Assembly: GCF_001854805.1 (NCBI RefSeq)
Contig: NZ_MBLO01000259.1
Coordinates: forward strand, 62,001-126,000
Source of the DNA: Pseudofrankia coriaricola
GTDB taxonomy: Bacteria > Actinomycetota > Actinomycetes > Frankiales > Frankiaceae
DNA: 64,000 nucleotides
Direction: 5' to 3'
Under the pieces are notes generated by a model. The model did not search any database. It worked only from the letters and a program-made list of their open reading frames with translations, and was not told the DNA's origin. Below are positions 42,815-50,976 of this stretch, piece by piece. A program made the translations under genes and the position numbers. Position 1 is the stretch's first letter; each line of letters begins with the position of its first letter.

Positions 42815-44158
42815 TCAGAGCGACTCCACCAGCGGCGGGCTGGCCAGCCCCCCCGCGGCTGGGTCGAGGCGCTCGGCGCCCGGCGTGGGCCGCTGCTCGG
42901 GGATGCGCGGGGTGGCAGGCAGCCAGCGGCGGGTGTCGAGCACGGCACGGGCATGGCGCGTGACCGAGTCGCGCGGGAACCGGTCGTGGTCGACGAGGAC
43001 GACGACGAGGTCGGCGGCGGCCAGCTCCGTCCCGTCGAGAGCGACGAGACGGACCGCGGCCGGCACCCGCGCCGGGTCGACGTGCGGGTCCGTGGCGCGG
43101 ACATCGGCGCCGAGGTCGGCGAGCAGGCTCGCGACCCGGATGGCCGGCGACTCGCGGGCGTCGCCGCTGTTCTTCTTGTACGCGAGACCGAGCAGCAGGA
43201 TCCGGCTGCCCAGCACCGGCCGGCCACGCCGGTTGAGCATCTCGGTGGCACGGGCGACGACGTGGTCAGGCATGTGGTCGTTGATGTCGTTGGCGAGCTC
43301 GACGAACCGGAAGTTACGACCGAGGCTTCGCCGTACCCGCCAGGACAGATAGGAGGGGTCGATTGGCAGGCAGTGGCCGCCGACGCCTGGGCCGGGGGTG
43401 AAGCGCATGAAGCCGTACGGCTTCGTCGACGCAGCCTCGATCGCCTCCCAGACATCCACACCCAGCCGATCGGCGACCATCGCCAACTCGTTGACCAGGG
43501 CGATGTTGACGTGCCGGAAGGTGTTTTCCAGCAGCTTGGTGAGCTCGGCGGTCCGGGTGGAGCTGACCGGGACGGTCTGGGTGACGATCGTGTCGAAGAA
43601 GGCGCGGACAGCGGCGAGCGACGCCTCGTCGACGCCGGAGACGACCTTGGGAGTGTTCACCAGGTTCCAGGTCCGGTTCCCCGGGTCGATGCGCTCCGGC
43701 GAGTAGCCAAGCCTGAAGTCCCGGCCGGCGACCAGGCCGGAGCCGGCCTCCAGCAGCGGGCCGAACAGTTCCTCGGTGGTGCCAGGGTAGGTGGTGGACT
43801 CGAGCACCACGGTGGCGTCCGGCCGCACCAGTCGGGCAAGGCTGCGGCCGGCTTCGGCGATGTAGGACAGGTCGGGCGCGCCCTCGGCGAGCGGCGTCGG
43901 CACGGTCACCACGGCGACGTCGAACCCGGCCGCCGGGCCGTATTCGGCCACCGGCCGATAGCGGCCGGTATCCAGCGCCGCGCGCAGGTCATCGTCGGTG
44001 ACGTCGTCGACGTAGGACTCACCGGCCGCGAGCCGCCTCACCCGACGCTCGTCCACGTCGACGCCGACAACCCGCCAGCCCACCTCCATGGCGCGCATGG
44101 ACAGCGGCAGGCCCACGTAGCCCTGTCCGACGACGACCAGCTTCCCGAGGTCCTCCAT
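42815..44158 (-). CDS. wecC: UDP-N-acetyl-D-mannosamine/glucosamine dehydrogenase (WecC-type)
   Basis: Oxidises C6 of a UDP-N-acetylhexosamine twice, with NAD, yielding the uronic acid (UDP-ManNAcA if the WecB epimerase supplies UDP-ManNAc). GKLVVVGQGYVGLPL is the NAD motif; VTVPTPLAEGAPDLSYI, GYSPERIDPGN and LLENTFRHVNIALVNEL match the family, and GVGGHCLPIDP holds the catalytic Cys near residue 265. The C-terminal domain includes ILLLGLAYKKNSGDARESPA. UDP-glucose dehydrogenase is a less likely alternative. The ATG at 44158 is used, with another at 44164; neither has a clear ribosome binding site. It lies about 100 bases after the wecB stop. Confidence 0.92.
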   Translation of the reverse strand: MEDLGKLVVVGQGYVGLPLSMRAMEVGWRVVGVDVDERRVRRLAAGESYVDDVTDDDLRAALDTGRYRPVAEYGPAAGFDVAVVTVPTPLAEGAPDLSYIAEAGRSLARLVRPDATVVLESTTYPGTTEELFGPLLEAGSGLVAGRDFRLGYSPERIDPGNRTWNLVNTPKVVSGVDEASLAAVRAFFDTIVTQTVPVSSTRTAELTKLLENTFRHVNIALVNELAMVADRLGVDVWEAIEAASTKPYGFMRFTPGPGVGGHCLPIDPSYLSWRVRRSLGRNFRFVELANDINDHMPDHVVARATEMLNRRGRPVLGSRILLLGLAYKKNSGDARESPAIRVASLLADLGADVRATDPHVDPARVPAAVRLVALDGTELAAADLVVVLVDHDRFPRDSVTRHARAVLDTRRWLPATPRIPEQRPTPGAERLDPAAGGLASPPLVESL

Positions 44159-44258
44159 ATACATAGTGTCGCTCAACAATTACGTAAAGCTAGGTAGCGG
44201 TTCCTCGTGTCGCTCACCCGTCCCGCCAGCCGCGCCACCGAGGGCTTGGGCGCGCGGG

Positions 44259-45521
44259 CTAGAACGGCGCAGGCGCCCGACGGGGCAGGTGGCCGAGGAC
44301 GTCGGCGATGCGGCGGCCGGCCTGGCCGTCCCACAGCGCCGGGCGGCGGGGTGGCGGCGGGGTGCGCAGGACCTCCCGCGCGACGGCGACGATCGTGTCT
44401 GGCGAGCGGCCCACCACCCGGTTGGTGCCATCGGTGACCGTGATCGGACGTTCGGTGTTGTCACGTAGGGTCAGACATGGAACGCCGAGGACCGTCGTCT
44501 CCTCCTGCACACCGCCGGAGTCGGTGAGCACCAGCCTCGCGCCCGCCTGCAGGGCGAGGAAGTCGAGGTATCCGGTGGGCGGCAGCGGCTGGACCCCTGC
44601 CGGCAGCCGGCCGCCCAGGCGGGCCGCGGTCCGCGGGTGCACCGGGAACAGAAGGGGGCACTCGCGCGCGACAACGCCAAGCGCGGCGAGCAGCCCGTCG
44701 AGCACGGCCGGGTCGTCGACGTTCGCGGGCCGGTGCAGGGTCACCAGTCCGTACTCGCCGGGCCGCAGGCCGAGGCCCGCGAGAGTCGGACGGGCGAGCG
44801 CCGCGTCGAGCGAGGCCAGCAGCGTGTCGACCATGACATTGCCGACCAGGTGGACCGCGTCCGGGGCGGCGCCCTCGCGCAGCAGGTTGTCGACGGCCTC
44901 CGCCGACGGCGCGAACAGATGCTCGCAGAGGCGGTCCGTGACGATCCTGTTGATCTCCTCCGGCATCGAGCGGTCGCCGCTGCGCAGGCCAGCCTCGACG
45001 TGCGCGGCCGGCACTCCGGCCTTCGCCGCGACCAGCGCGCAGGCCAGCGTCGAGTTGACGTCGCCGACCACGACGACCAGGTCCGGCGCGAGCTTGTCGA
45101 GCAGCGGCTCGAACGCGGTCATCACGGCGGCGGTCTGGGCAGCGTGCGAACCGGACCCGGCGCCCAGGTGGTGGTCGGGGCGCGGGATGCCGAGCTCCGC
45201 GAAGAAGACACCGCTCATCGCCTCGTCATAGTGCTGCCCGGTATGCACCAGCGTGGGCAGCGCGCCGTCGGCCGCGAGCGCGTCCAGGATTGGTTTGATC
45301 TTCATGAAGTTCGGCCGGGCGCCGGCGACGACGGCGGCGCGCAGCCCGGCGCACGGCCCGCGCCGCTCGCGCCCGGCCTGCGCCGGCACCGTCCGCGCCG
45401 GCACTCCCGCCGTCTGTCCCGCCACCGCGCCGCCAGCCGGGCCGCCAGCCGGGCCGCCAGCCGGGCCGGCCACGGCGCGAGGGACTGGACCAGCCATCGG
45501 ACCATCCACGGCGCGGCTCAT
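44259..45521 (-). CDS. wecB: UDP-N-acetylglucosamine 2-epimerase (non-hydrolysing)
   Basis: Interconverts UDP-GlcNAc and UDP-ManNAc. The protein carries VVAGARPNFMKIKPIL, VHTGQHYDEAMSGVFF, VVVGDVNSTLA, AHVEAGLRSGDRSMPEEINR, VTLHRPANVDD and LTDSGGVQEETTVLG, the complete active-site set. The first ~65 residues are an Ala/Gly/Pro-rich extension with a GPAGGPAGG repeat not found in standard WecB. The start at 45521 overlaps the upstream gene's stop by four bases (ATGA), indicating translational coupling. An alternative start closer to the conserved core would lose this overlap. It works with the WecC-type gene. Confidence 0.94.
   Translation of the reverse strand: MSRAVDGPMAGPVPRAVAGPAGGPAGGPAGGAVAGQTAGVPARTVPAQAGRERRGPCAGLRAAVVAGARPNFMKIKPILDALAADGALPTLVHTGQHYDEAMSGVFFAELGIPRPDHHLGAGSGSHAAQTAAVMTAFEPLLDKLAPDLVVVVGDVNSTLACALVAAKAGVPAAHVEAGLRSGDRSMPEEINRIVTDRLCEHLFAPSAEAVDNLLREGAAPDAVHLVGNVMVDTLLASLDAALARPTLAGLGLRPGEYGLVTLHRPANVDDPAVLDGLLAALGVVARECPLLFPVHPRTAARLGGRLPAGVQPLPPTGYLDFLALQAGARLVLTDSGGVQEETTVLGVPCLTLRDNTERPITVTDGTNRVVGRSPDTIVAVAREVLRTPPPPRRPALWDGQAGRRIADVLGHLPRRAPAPF
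45431..45466. repeat. 12-bp tandem repeat in the 5' coding end of wecB
   Basis: CGCCAGCCGGGC occurs three times without change, encoding the GPAGGPAGG-type repeat in the WecB N-terminal extension. The unit is a multiple of three, so unit gain or loss keeps the frame. Confidence 0.85.
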
Positions 45522-47836
45522 CGTCCCGCCTCCGAGACGCTCGGCGGGACCTGATCGAGCGCCGGCCGGGGCGCCGGGACTCCGGGGTGCGTGCCGGGTT
45601 CCCCGCCGGTAGCGGCCAGGTCGGCCGGCGCACCCAGGCCAAGAGCGACCGCCGCCGTCAGAGTGGCCCGACTGGACGCGAGCAGCTGCGCGGTCAGCCT
45701 GAGCTCGCCGCCCGGCCCGATCGGGTCGCCGGATCCGGTCGGACCGTCCGCGGCCAGGCACAGGGACCGGAAGTGTTCGACAGCGGCCCGGTGGCCCTTG
45801 TCCTGCGGGCCGCGCCAGCTCACGTGGCCGTTCACGACGAGCCGGCGGAAGTCGTCGATGCGCAGGTGGTCGCCGCCCGCGACTGCCTCGACCGCCTCCT
45901 TGCCCGCGTCGGCCGGCCGGGCGGAGCTGTAGGCGATCGTGGACAGCGTCCCGTCGGCGTGCCGCATGGCGACCGCGACGTCCGGGGCGAGCAGTGCCTC
46001 GGCCTCCCGGCCCGCGAGCGCGGTGACCGCCTCGACGGGGCTGCCGGCGAGCACCGCGCAGGTGTCGACGAAGTGGCAGACCTCGCCGAGCAGCCGGCCA
46101 CCCTGGCGTCGGTCCGCGTACCAGTGGTCGGGCGGCACCGGCCCGGCGGCGACCCGGTAGACGATGGTCAGCGGCCCGTCGCGGCGGGCGAGCGCGCGGG
46201 CGCCGCCAAGCACAGCCGGCGAGAACCGCCGGTTGTAGCCGAGCATCAGCACCCCACCGCCCTCCGCGGCGGCACGCTCGACCTGGTCGAGCTCGGCCAG
46301 CGTGAGCGCCGGCGGCTTCTCGCACCAGACGTGCCGGCCGCGTTCCAGCGCGGCGACGGTGAGCGCGGCGTGGCTGTCGTGCGCGGACGCGATGACGACG
46401 ACGCCGGTCCGGTCGTCGTCGATGACCTCCCAGGCGTCCGCGGCGACGCCGGCGAAGCCATGCCGCTCGGCGAACGCGCCAGCGGTGCGCCCGCCCGCCG
46501 AGGCGACGGTGGTGAACCGGCTGAACCCGGCGGCGCGGAAGGCGGGCAGCAGTACCGACCCGGAGAACGCTCCGGCCCCGACCCAGCCGACCCCGTCCCC
46601 CCGCCCGCCGGCCGGCCCCACGGCCCGCCGGGGCCTGTCGGCGGCGAGGGCGCGGGAGACCTGGCCGGAGTCGCCGGGGGCGGCGGCGAGGTCCTCGGCG
46701 GCCGGGGCATCGTCGGTGGGCGGGTAGCGGAACCGGATGGCCAGGTAGGGCTCCGAGCGGGTGGCGACGAGCTGGTAGGCGGCCGGGGCATCATCGACCT
46801 CGAAGGTGTGGGTGACGAGGTCCGCGGCCTTCAGCCGACCGCTGGCCAGCAGGTCCAGCACCGCCTCCTGGTTGCGCCCCTCCGTCCAGCGCACCTGGCC
46901 GGCGGGGTAGTCGACCCCCCAGTCCTCGTAGCCGCGGTCGTATCGTCCAGGCCCGTAGGAGCGGGCGAAGCGCAGCGAGAGCTCCCGTTCGTAGAACGGG
47001 GTCCTGGCAAGGTTCAGGTCGACGTCGCCGACGACGACCAGCTGGGCGCGGTCGCGGGCGAGCTCGGTGGCACGCGCCACCGGGTTGCCCGCCCGGCCGG
47101 CGGCGCAGATGAGCACCGCGTCGGCGCCACGGCCTCGGCTCCAGGACCGGATCCGCGCCGTCGTGGCGGGGCCTGACTCCTTCAGCGCCAGCACACCGGC
47201 ACCGGCGGCGGTGGCGAGCGGGAGCTCGGCGAGGTCGATGCCGGCGACGTCGCAGCCGCTGGCGAGCGCGAGCCGGGCGGCGAGCTGCCCGACGAGCCCG
47301 AGCCCGATCACCACCACCTTGGCTCCCGGGCCGACCTCGGCCAGGCGCAGGCCGTGCAGCGCGATCGACGCGATCGTGGCGAAGGCGGCGTCGGCAGCGG
47401 GCAGGCCGTCGGGGACCCGGGCGCACAGCAGTCCGGGGACGGCCTGGAAGTCGGCATGGTTGGCACGGCCCGCGCCGCCGGTCGCGACCAGGTCGCCTGG
47501 GCGGATGCCGGCGACCGCGTCGCCGACGGCCACCGCCCGGCCGCATCCGCTGTAGCCGAGCGGCAGGTCGGAGCCGAGCCGGGCGCGCACCGAGCGCGCC
47601 GCCGCGCCGACGCCCTCGACGCGGGCCTTGTCGGCAACCTTTCGCACCAGGTCGGGGCGTGCCCTGGCCTTGGCGAGCAGACCCGCGCGGGCCAGCTCCG
47701 TGACGGCCCGCTCGGTGCCGGCGGACACGATCGTCACGTCGGTGCGCACCAGCACCTCGGCCGGGCCAATCGTCGGGGCGGGCACGTCGACCACGCGCAC
47801 GCCACCACCGGACACAGCCTGGACGACCTGCCTCAC
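45518..47836 (-). CDS. Fused zinc-type alcohol dehydrogenase and Gfo/Idh/MocA oxidoreductase
   Basis: A two-domain oxidoreductase. Residues 1-375 form an MDR (alcohol dehydrogenase-like) half: IGPAEVLVRTDVTIVSAGTE, GYSGCGRAVAVGDAV, and VVVIGLGLVGQLAARLA as the NAD site. Residues ~415-720 form a Gfo/Idh/MocA half: GVGWVGAGAFSGSVLLPAFR, VASAHDSHAAL-like VVIASAHDSHAAL, HVWCEKPPALTL, and GGRLLGEVCHFVDTCAVL. Such two-domain proteins occur in several bacterial polysaccharide loci. Its substrate is not known, but it is presumably a sugar nucleotide or sugar chain intermediate. The start is ATG at 47836. The 3' end overlaps the wecB start by four bases. Confidence 0.9.
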   Translation of the reverse strand: MRQVVQAVSGGGVRVVDVPAPTIGPAEVLVRTDVTIVSAGTERAVTELARAGLLAKARARPDLVRKVADKARVEGVGAAARSVRARLGSDLPLGYSGCGRAVAVGDAVAGIRPGDLVATGGAGRANHADFQAVPGLLCARVPDGLPAADAAFATIASIALHGLRLAEVGPGAKVVVIGLGLVGQLAARLALASGCDVAGIDLAELPLATAAGAGVLALKESGPATTARIRSWSRGRGADAVLICAAGRAGNPVARATELARDRAQLVVVGDVDLNLARTPFYERELSLRFARSYGPGRYDRGYEDWGVDYPAGQVRWTEGRNQEAVLDLLASGRLKAADLVTHTFEVDDAPAAYQLVATRSEPYLAIRFRYPPTDDAPAAEDLAAAPGDSGQVSRALAADRPRRAVGPAGGRGDGVGWVGAGAFSGSVLLPAFRAAGFSRFTTVASAGGRTAGAFAERHGFAGVAADAWEVIDDDRTGVVVIASAHDSHAALTVAALERGRHVWCEKPPALTLAELDQVERAAAEGGGVLMLGYNRRFSPAVLGGARALARRDGPLTIVYRVAAGPVPPDHWYADRRQGGRLLGEVCHFVDTCAVLAGSPVEAVTALAGREAEALLAPDVAVAMRHADGTLSTIAYSSARPADAGKEAVEAVAGGDHLRIDDFRRLVVNGHVSWRGPQDKGHRAAVEHFRSLCLAADGPTGSGDPIGPGGELRLTAQLLASSRATLTAAVALGLGAPADLAATGGEPGTHPGVPAPRPALDQVPPSVSEAGR

Positions 47837-48134
47837 CGCCCGACCCGCCCATCGCGGACGGCGCGCGCGTCGCGCCCTGGAGCCTGGTAACAGTCGCCGT
47901 CAGCGTCACCGTGGGTAACACATCCGCCAGACATTCGCGGTCGCCTCATGCCGGTCATCGTAGTTGCCCAATTACATTAGGTCACGAAGCCTGGCCATCG
48001 GGCGTCGCATCGTCCGGACGACACGCAGGACGCAGAGACCCCACCCGCTAACCAGATAGCCCTACGCTCGATCACTACCAGTAGTCAACTGATCACACGG
48101 GTGTTCTCCCCCCTGACCGGAGGTCGACGGTGCG
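47837..48134. other. Divergent promoter region of the two EPS gene sets
   Basis: About 300 bases, AT-richer than its surroundings (GTTGCCCAATTACATTAGGT near 47970), between the leftward oxidoreductase gene and the rightward GT4 gene. It probably holds both main EPS promoters. No clear operator was identified. Confidence 0.55.
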
Positions 48135-50033
48135 ATGAGCCCGTACAGCAACGCCGCAGGGACCCCAGACGACGACCCGGCAGTGATCCTGGGGACAACC
48201 GGACCTCCCAGATCGCTTCGCGATCAGGCAGGAACCCCGGCCGGGCGTGCGAAGGAAGATCATTTTCGCACGCCCTTTGGCCCTCCAGCTGGCGGGCGCG
48301 ACGGTGCCCGCCGGCCCCGGGTCCTGCTGGTCACCCACTACTTCCCGCCGGAGATCGGCGCACCCCAGGCCCGGCTGTCGGAAACCGCGCGTGCGTGGGC
48401 CGCGAGCGGCCTCGACGTCACCGTCCTGACCGGCATGCCGAACCACCCGACCGGCGTCGTACCGCCGGCCTACCGCGGCGCGGTCCGGCGGGTGGAGTGG
48501 GTCGACGGCTACCGCGTGGTCAGGACCTGGCTGTACGCGACCCCGAACGAGGGAGTCGTCCGCAAGACGCTGGGCCACCTGTCGTTCATGGTCAGCGGCG
48601 TGCTGCTCGGCGCGGGGATCGTCGGCCCGGCGGACGTCGTCGTGGTCTCGTCGCCGACGTTCTTCTCCCTTGGCTCGGCCTGGCTGCTCGCCCGGCTGCG
48701 GCGCGCCAGACTCGTCGTCGAAGTACGCGACCTGTGGCCGGCAATATTCGTCCAGCTGGGCGTCATCACCAACCGGCGGGTCATCGCCGCGTTGGAGCGC
48801 TGCGAGCTCGCCGCCTACCAGGCAGCGGACGCCGTTGTGACGGTGACGGAGGGCTTCCGCGACGACATCGTGCGCCGCGGAATTCCGGCCACGAAGGTGC
48901 ATGTCATCCCCAATGGCGTCGACCTCGAGCGATTCCGCCCGGCCGAGTCGGAGACGAAACCAGACGCCGTCAGTGATCCTGGGGACAACGGCCGCCGGGC
49001 GTGCGAAGGAGGATCATTTTCGCACGCCCTTTGGCCCTCTAGTGATCCTGGGGACAACGGCCGCCGGCCCTCTAGGCCAGCGGCGCGCGAGACGACACGG
49101 GCCCGGCTGGGGGCCAGGCCCGCGGACACACTGGTCGTCTACATCGGCGCGCACGGCATCTCGCAGGGGTTGACGGCGGTCGCCGACGCCGCGGCGCTGC
49201 TCACCGATACACCGGTCCGGTTCGCCTTCGTCGGCGACGGCGCCGACAAGGAGCGGATCGCCGTACACCTCGCCTGGCTCGGGCTCAGGAACACCACACT
49301 CGCGCCGGCGGTGCCGCGCGACGAGGTAGGCAGTGTGCTGGCCGCCGCTGACATCTGTGTGGTGCCGCTGCGAGCCGTGCCGCTGTTCGACACGTTCATC
49401 CCGTCGAAGATGTTCGAGATGCTCGCCGCCGGGCGGCCGGTGGTCGGCGCGGTGCGCGGCGAGGCGGCGCGGATCCTGACCGCGGCCGGCGCGGTCGTCG
49501 TGCCGCCGGAGGACCCGGCGGCGCTCGCCGACGCGATCCGCGCGCTGGCCGCGGACCCGGCCAGGCGGACCGCGATGGCGCGTGCCGGGCGGGCGTATGT
49601 GGCGGCGCACTTCGACCGCGCCCGCCTGGCCGACCGCTACCGCCGCATCCTCCTCGGCCTCCTCGGCATACCCGAGCCAACGGCCCCGGCCGCCGTCAGT
49701 GATACCGACGCTGACCGAGGCGAGGACGAGGACATTGCCGTCGGCCTTCACGAGGGCCTTTCCGATGACGCCGGCATTCGGCCCGACGACAGCGGTCATC
49801 GTCACGACGACATCCCCGGCAGCACCGGCGATGGCCCGCGCGAGGAGGTCGGCGATGGCCATCGGGATGGCGCCGACGACAGCCTGAGCGAGCACGACGT
49901 GGATCCGCCCACGGCCCCGACCGTGCTGCCAGACGACCCGGTCGAGGTGCCGGCGGCCCGACTGCCAGCGGACGAGCCACCGGCGAAGGCGGGCGACAGA
50001 CGGACCGGTCGCGGCCGGCCGCGGCGGAGGTGA
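48135..50033 (+). CDS. Glycosyltransferase family 4 with two translated repeat insertions
   Basis: A GT-B sugar transferase of the WcaI/WbuB type. The N-terminal domain starts at RRPRVLLVTHYFPPEIGAPQ (about residue 58) with VLTGMPNHPTGVVPPAYRG; the C-terminal domain has VVYIGAHGISQGLTAVADAA, FVGDGADKERI and PSKMFEMLAAGRPVVGAVRGEAARI. Unusually, residues ~16-51 and ~279-314 are encoded by copies of the ~105-bp two-hairpin repeat found at 62 kb. The first lengthens the N-terminus and the second sits in the linker between the two Rossmann domains. They are translated in different frames, yet the frame is intact. A ~120-residue Asp/Arg-rich tail ends the protein. GGAGG lies 11-13 bases before the ATG. 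Confidence 0.9.
   Translation: MSPYSNAAGTPDDDPAVILGTTGPPRSLRDQAGTPAGRAKEDHFRTPFGPPAGGRDGARRPRVLLVTHYFPPEIGAPQARLSETARAWAASGLDVTVLTGMPNHPTGVVPPAYRGAVRRVEWVDGYRVVRTWLYATPNEGVVRKTLGHLSFMVSGVLLGAGIVGPADVVVVSSPTFFSLGSAWLLARLRRARLVVEVRDLWPAIFVQLGVITNRRVIAALERCELAAYQAADAVVTVTEGFRDDIVRRGIPATKVHVIPNGVDLERFRPAESETKPDAVSDPGDNGRRACEGGSFSHALWPSSDPGDNGRRPSRPAARETTRARLGARPADTLVVYIGAHGISQGLTAVADAAALLTDTPVRFAFVGDGADKERIAVHLAWLGLRNTTLAPAVPRDEVGSVLAAADICVVPLRAVPLFDTFIPSKMFEMLAAGRPVVGAVRGEAARILTAAGAVVVPPEDPAALADAIRALAADPARRTAMARAGRAYVAAHFDRARLADRYRRILLGLLGIPEPTAPAAVSDTDADRGEDEDIAVGLHEGLSDDAGIRPDDSGHRHDDIPGSTGDGPREEVGDGHRDGADDSLSEHDVDPPTAPTVLPDDPVEVPAARLPADEPPAKAGDRRTGRGRPRRR
48182..48286. repeat. Copy A of the two-hairpin repeat, inside the GT4 gene
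   Basis: Starts AGTGATCCTGGGGACAACCG and ends CACGCCCTTTGGCCCTCC. It contains the hairpin GATCGC-TTC-GCGATC and a second hairpin GGGCGTGCGAA with complement TTCGCACGCCC around an 11-base loop. It is the same as the 61921-62027 element in reverse complement, apart from a few bases. Confidence 0.93.
48972..49075. repeat. Copies B and C of the two-hairpin repeat, inside the GT4 gene
   Basis: Copy B (48972-49040) has AGTGATCCTGGGGACAAC, then jumps to GGGCGTGCGAAGGA and TTCGCACGCCCTTTGGCCCT, lacking the middle ~40 bases with the first hairpin. A shorter copy C (49041-49075) repeats AGTGATCCTGGGGACAACGG and CCGGCCCTCTAG without either hairpin. Both are in frame with the glycosyltransferase. Confidence 0.9.
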
Positions 50034-50037
50034 CGCG

Positions 50038-50976
50038 GTGAGGCTCCTCGTCACCGGCGGCAGCGGCTTCCTCGGCCGCCGGGTCGTCGCTACCGCGGTG
50101 GCACGCGGCGACAAGGTGATCGGGCTGGCGAGGTCCGCTGCCGCGGCGGCCACCCTGGCGGAGCTCGGCGCCTCGGCCGTCCGCGCCGACCTCGACGACG
50201 CGGCCGGTACCCGGGCCGCGTTCGCCTCGGCCGGCGCCGACGCGCTGCTCAACCTGGCATCGCTGGGGTTCGGGCACGCCGGCACGATCGTCGACGCGGC
50301 GGGCGCGGCCGGCCTGCGCCGCGCCGTGTTCGTCTCGACCACCGCGGTCACGACGACGTTGAACGCGCCGTCGAAACGGGTCCGGCTGGCGGCCGAGGAG
50401 ACGATCCGAGCCAGCGGCCTCGACTGGACGATCATCCGGCCGACCATGATCTACGGCGGGCCGGACGACCGGAACATGTGCCGGCTGCTGGCGCTGCTGC
50501 GTCGCTCGCCGGTAATGCCGCTGCCCGGCGACGGGCGCGGCCTGCACCAGCCGGTGCACGTCGAGGACCTTGCGGACGTGCTGCTGCGCGCGGTCGAGTC
50601 GGACATCGCCGTCGGACGCCGCTACGACGTCGCCGGGCCGCGGGCGCTGCCGCTGCGCGAGATCGTCGACGAGTCGGCGGCCGCGCTCGGCCGGCGGGTG
50701 ACCTGCGTACCGGTGCCGCTCGGGCCGACGATCCGCCTCGCCGAGCTCGTCGGCCGGCTCGCCGGCCCGTCACGGGGTTCGGCGCGGGGCACGACCTGGA
50801 ACTCCTCGCCGCGGCTCGCGCCGAGCCCGCGCGGCGGGCGACGGTGGATCAGTGCCGAGCAGATCGCCCGGCTGGCCGAGGACAAGGCCTTCTCGATCGA
50901 GGCGGCGGCGGCCGACCTGAGGTTCGCCCCCCGTTCGTTCGCCGACGGCATCCGGGCACAGGCGGGCCACCGGTGA
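50038..50976 (+). CDS. NAD(P)-dependent epimerase/dehydratase (atypical SDR)
   Basis: An extended SDR for sugar-nucleotide modification. It starts with MRLLVTGGSGFLGRRVVATA (nucleotide-binding glycine motif). VSTTAVTTTLNAPSKRVR holds the position of the catalytic region, and the later WTIIRPTMIYGGPDDRNM, LPGDGRGLHQPVHVEDLADV and GRRYDVAGP fit the epimerase/dehydratase family. The canonical YxxxK is not evident: the residue four before the Lys in APSK is Asn, so the enzyme may be atypical. The GTG at 50038 follows GGAGG and comes five bases after the GT4 stop, consistent with an operon. Confidence 0.88.
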   Translation: MRLLVTGGSGFLGRRVVATAVARGDKVIGLARSAAAAATLAELGASAVRADLDDAAGTRAAFASAGADALLNLASLGFGHAGTIVDAAGAAGLRRAVFVSTTAVTTTLNAPSKRVRLAAEETIRASGLDWTIIRPTMIYGGPDDRNMCRLLALLRRSPVMPLPGDGRGLHQPVHVEDLADVLLRAVESDIAVGRRYDVAGPRALPLREIVDESAAALGRRVTCVPVPLGPTIRLAELVGRLAGPSRGSARGTTWNSSPRLAPSPRGGRRWISAEQIARLAEDKAFSIEAAAADLRFAPRSFADGIRAQAGHR

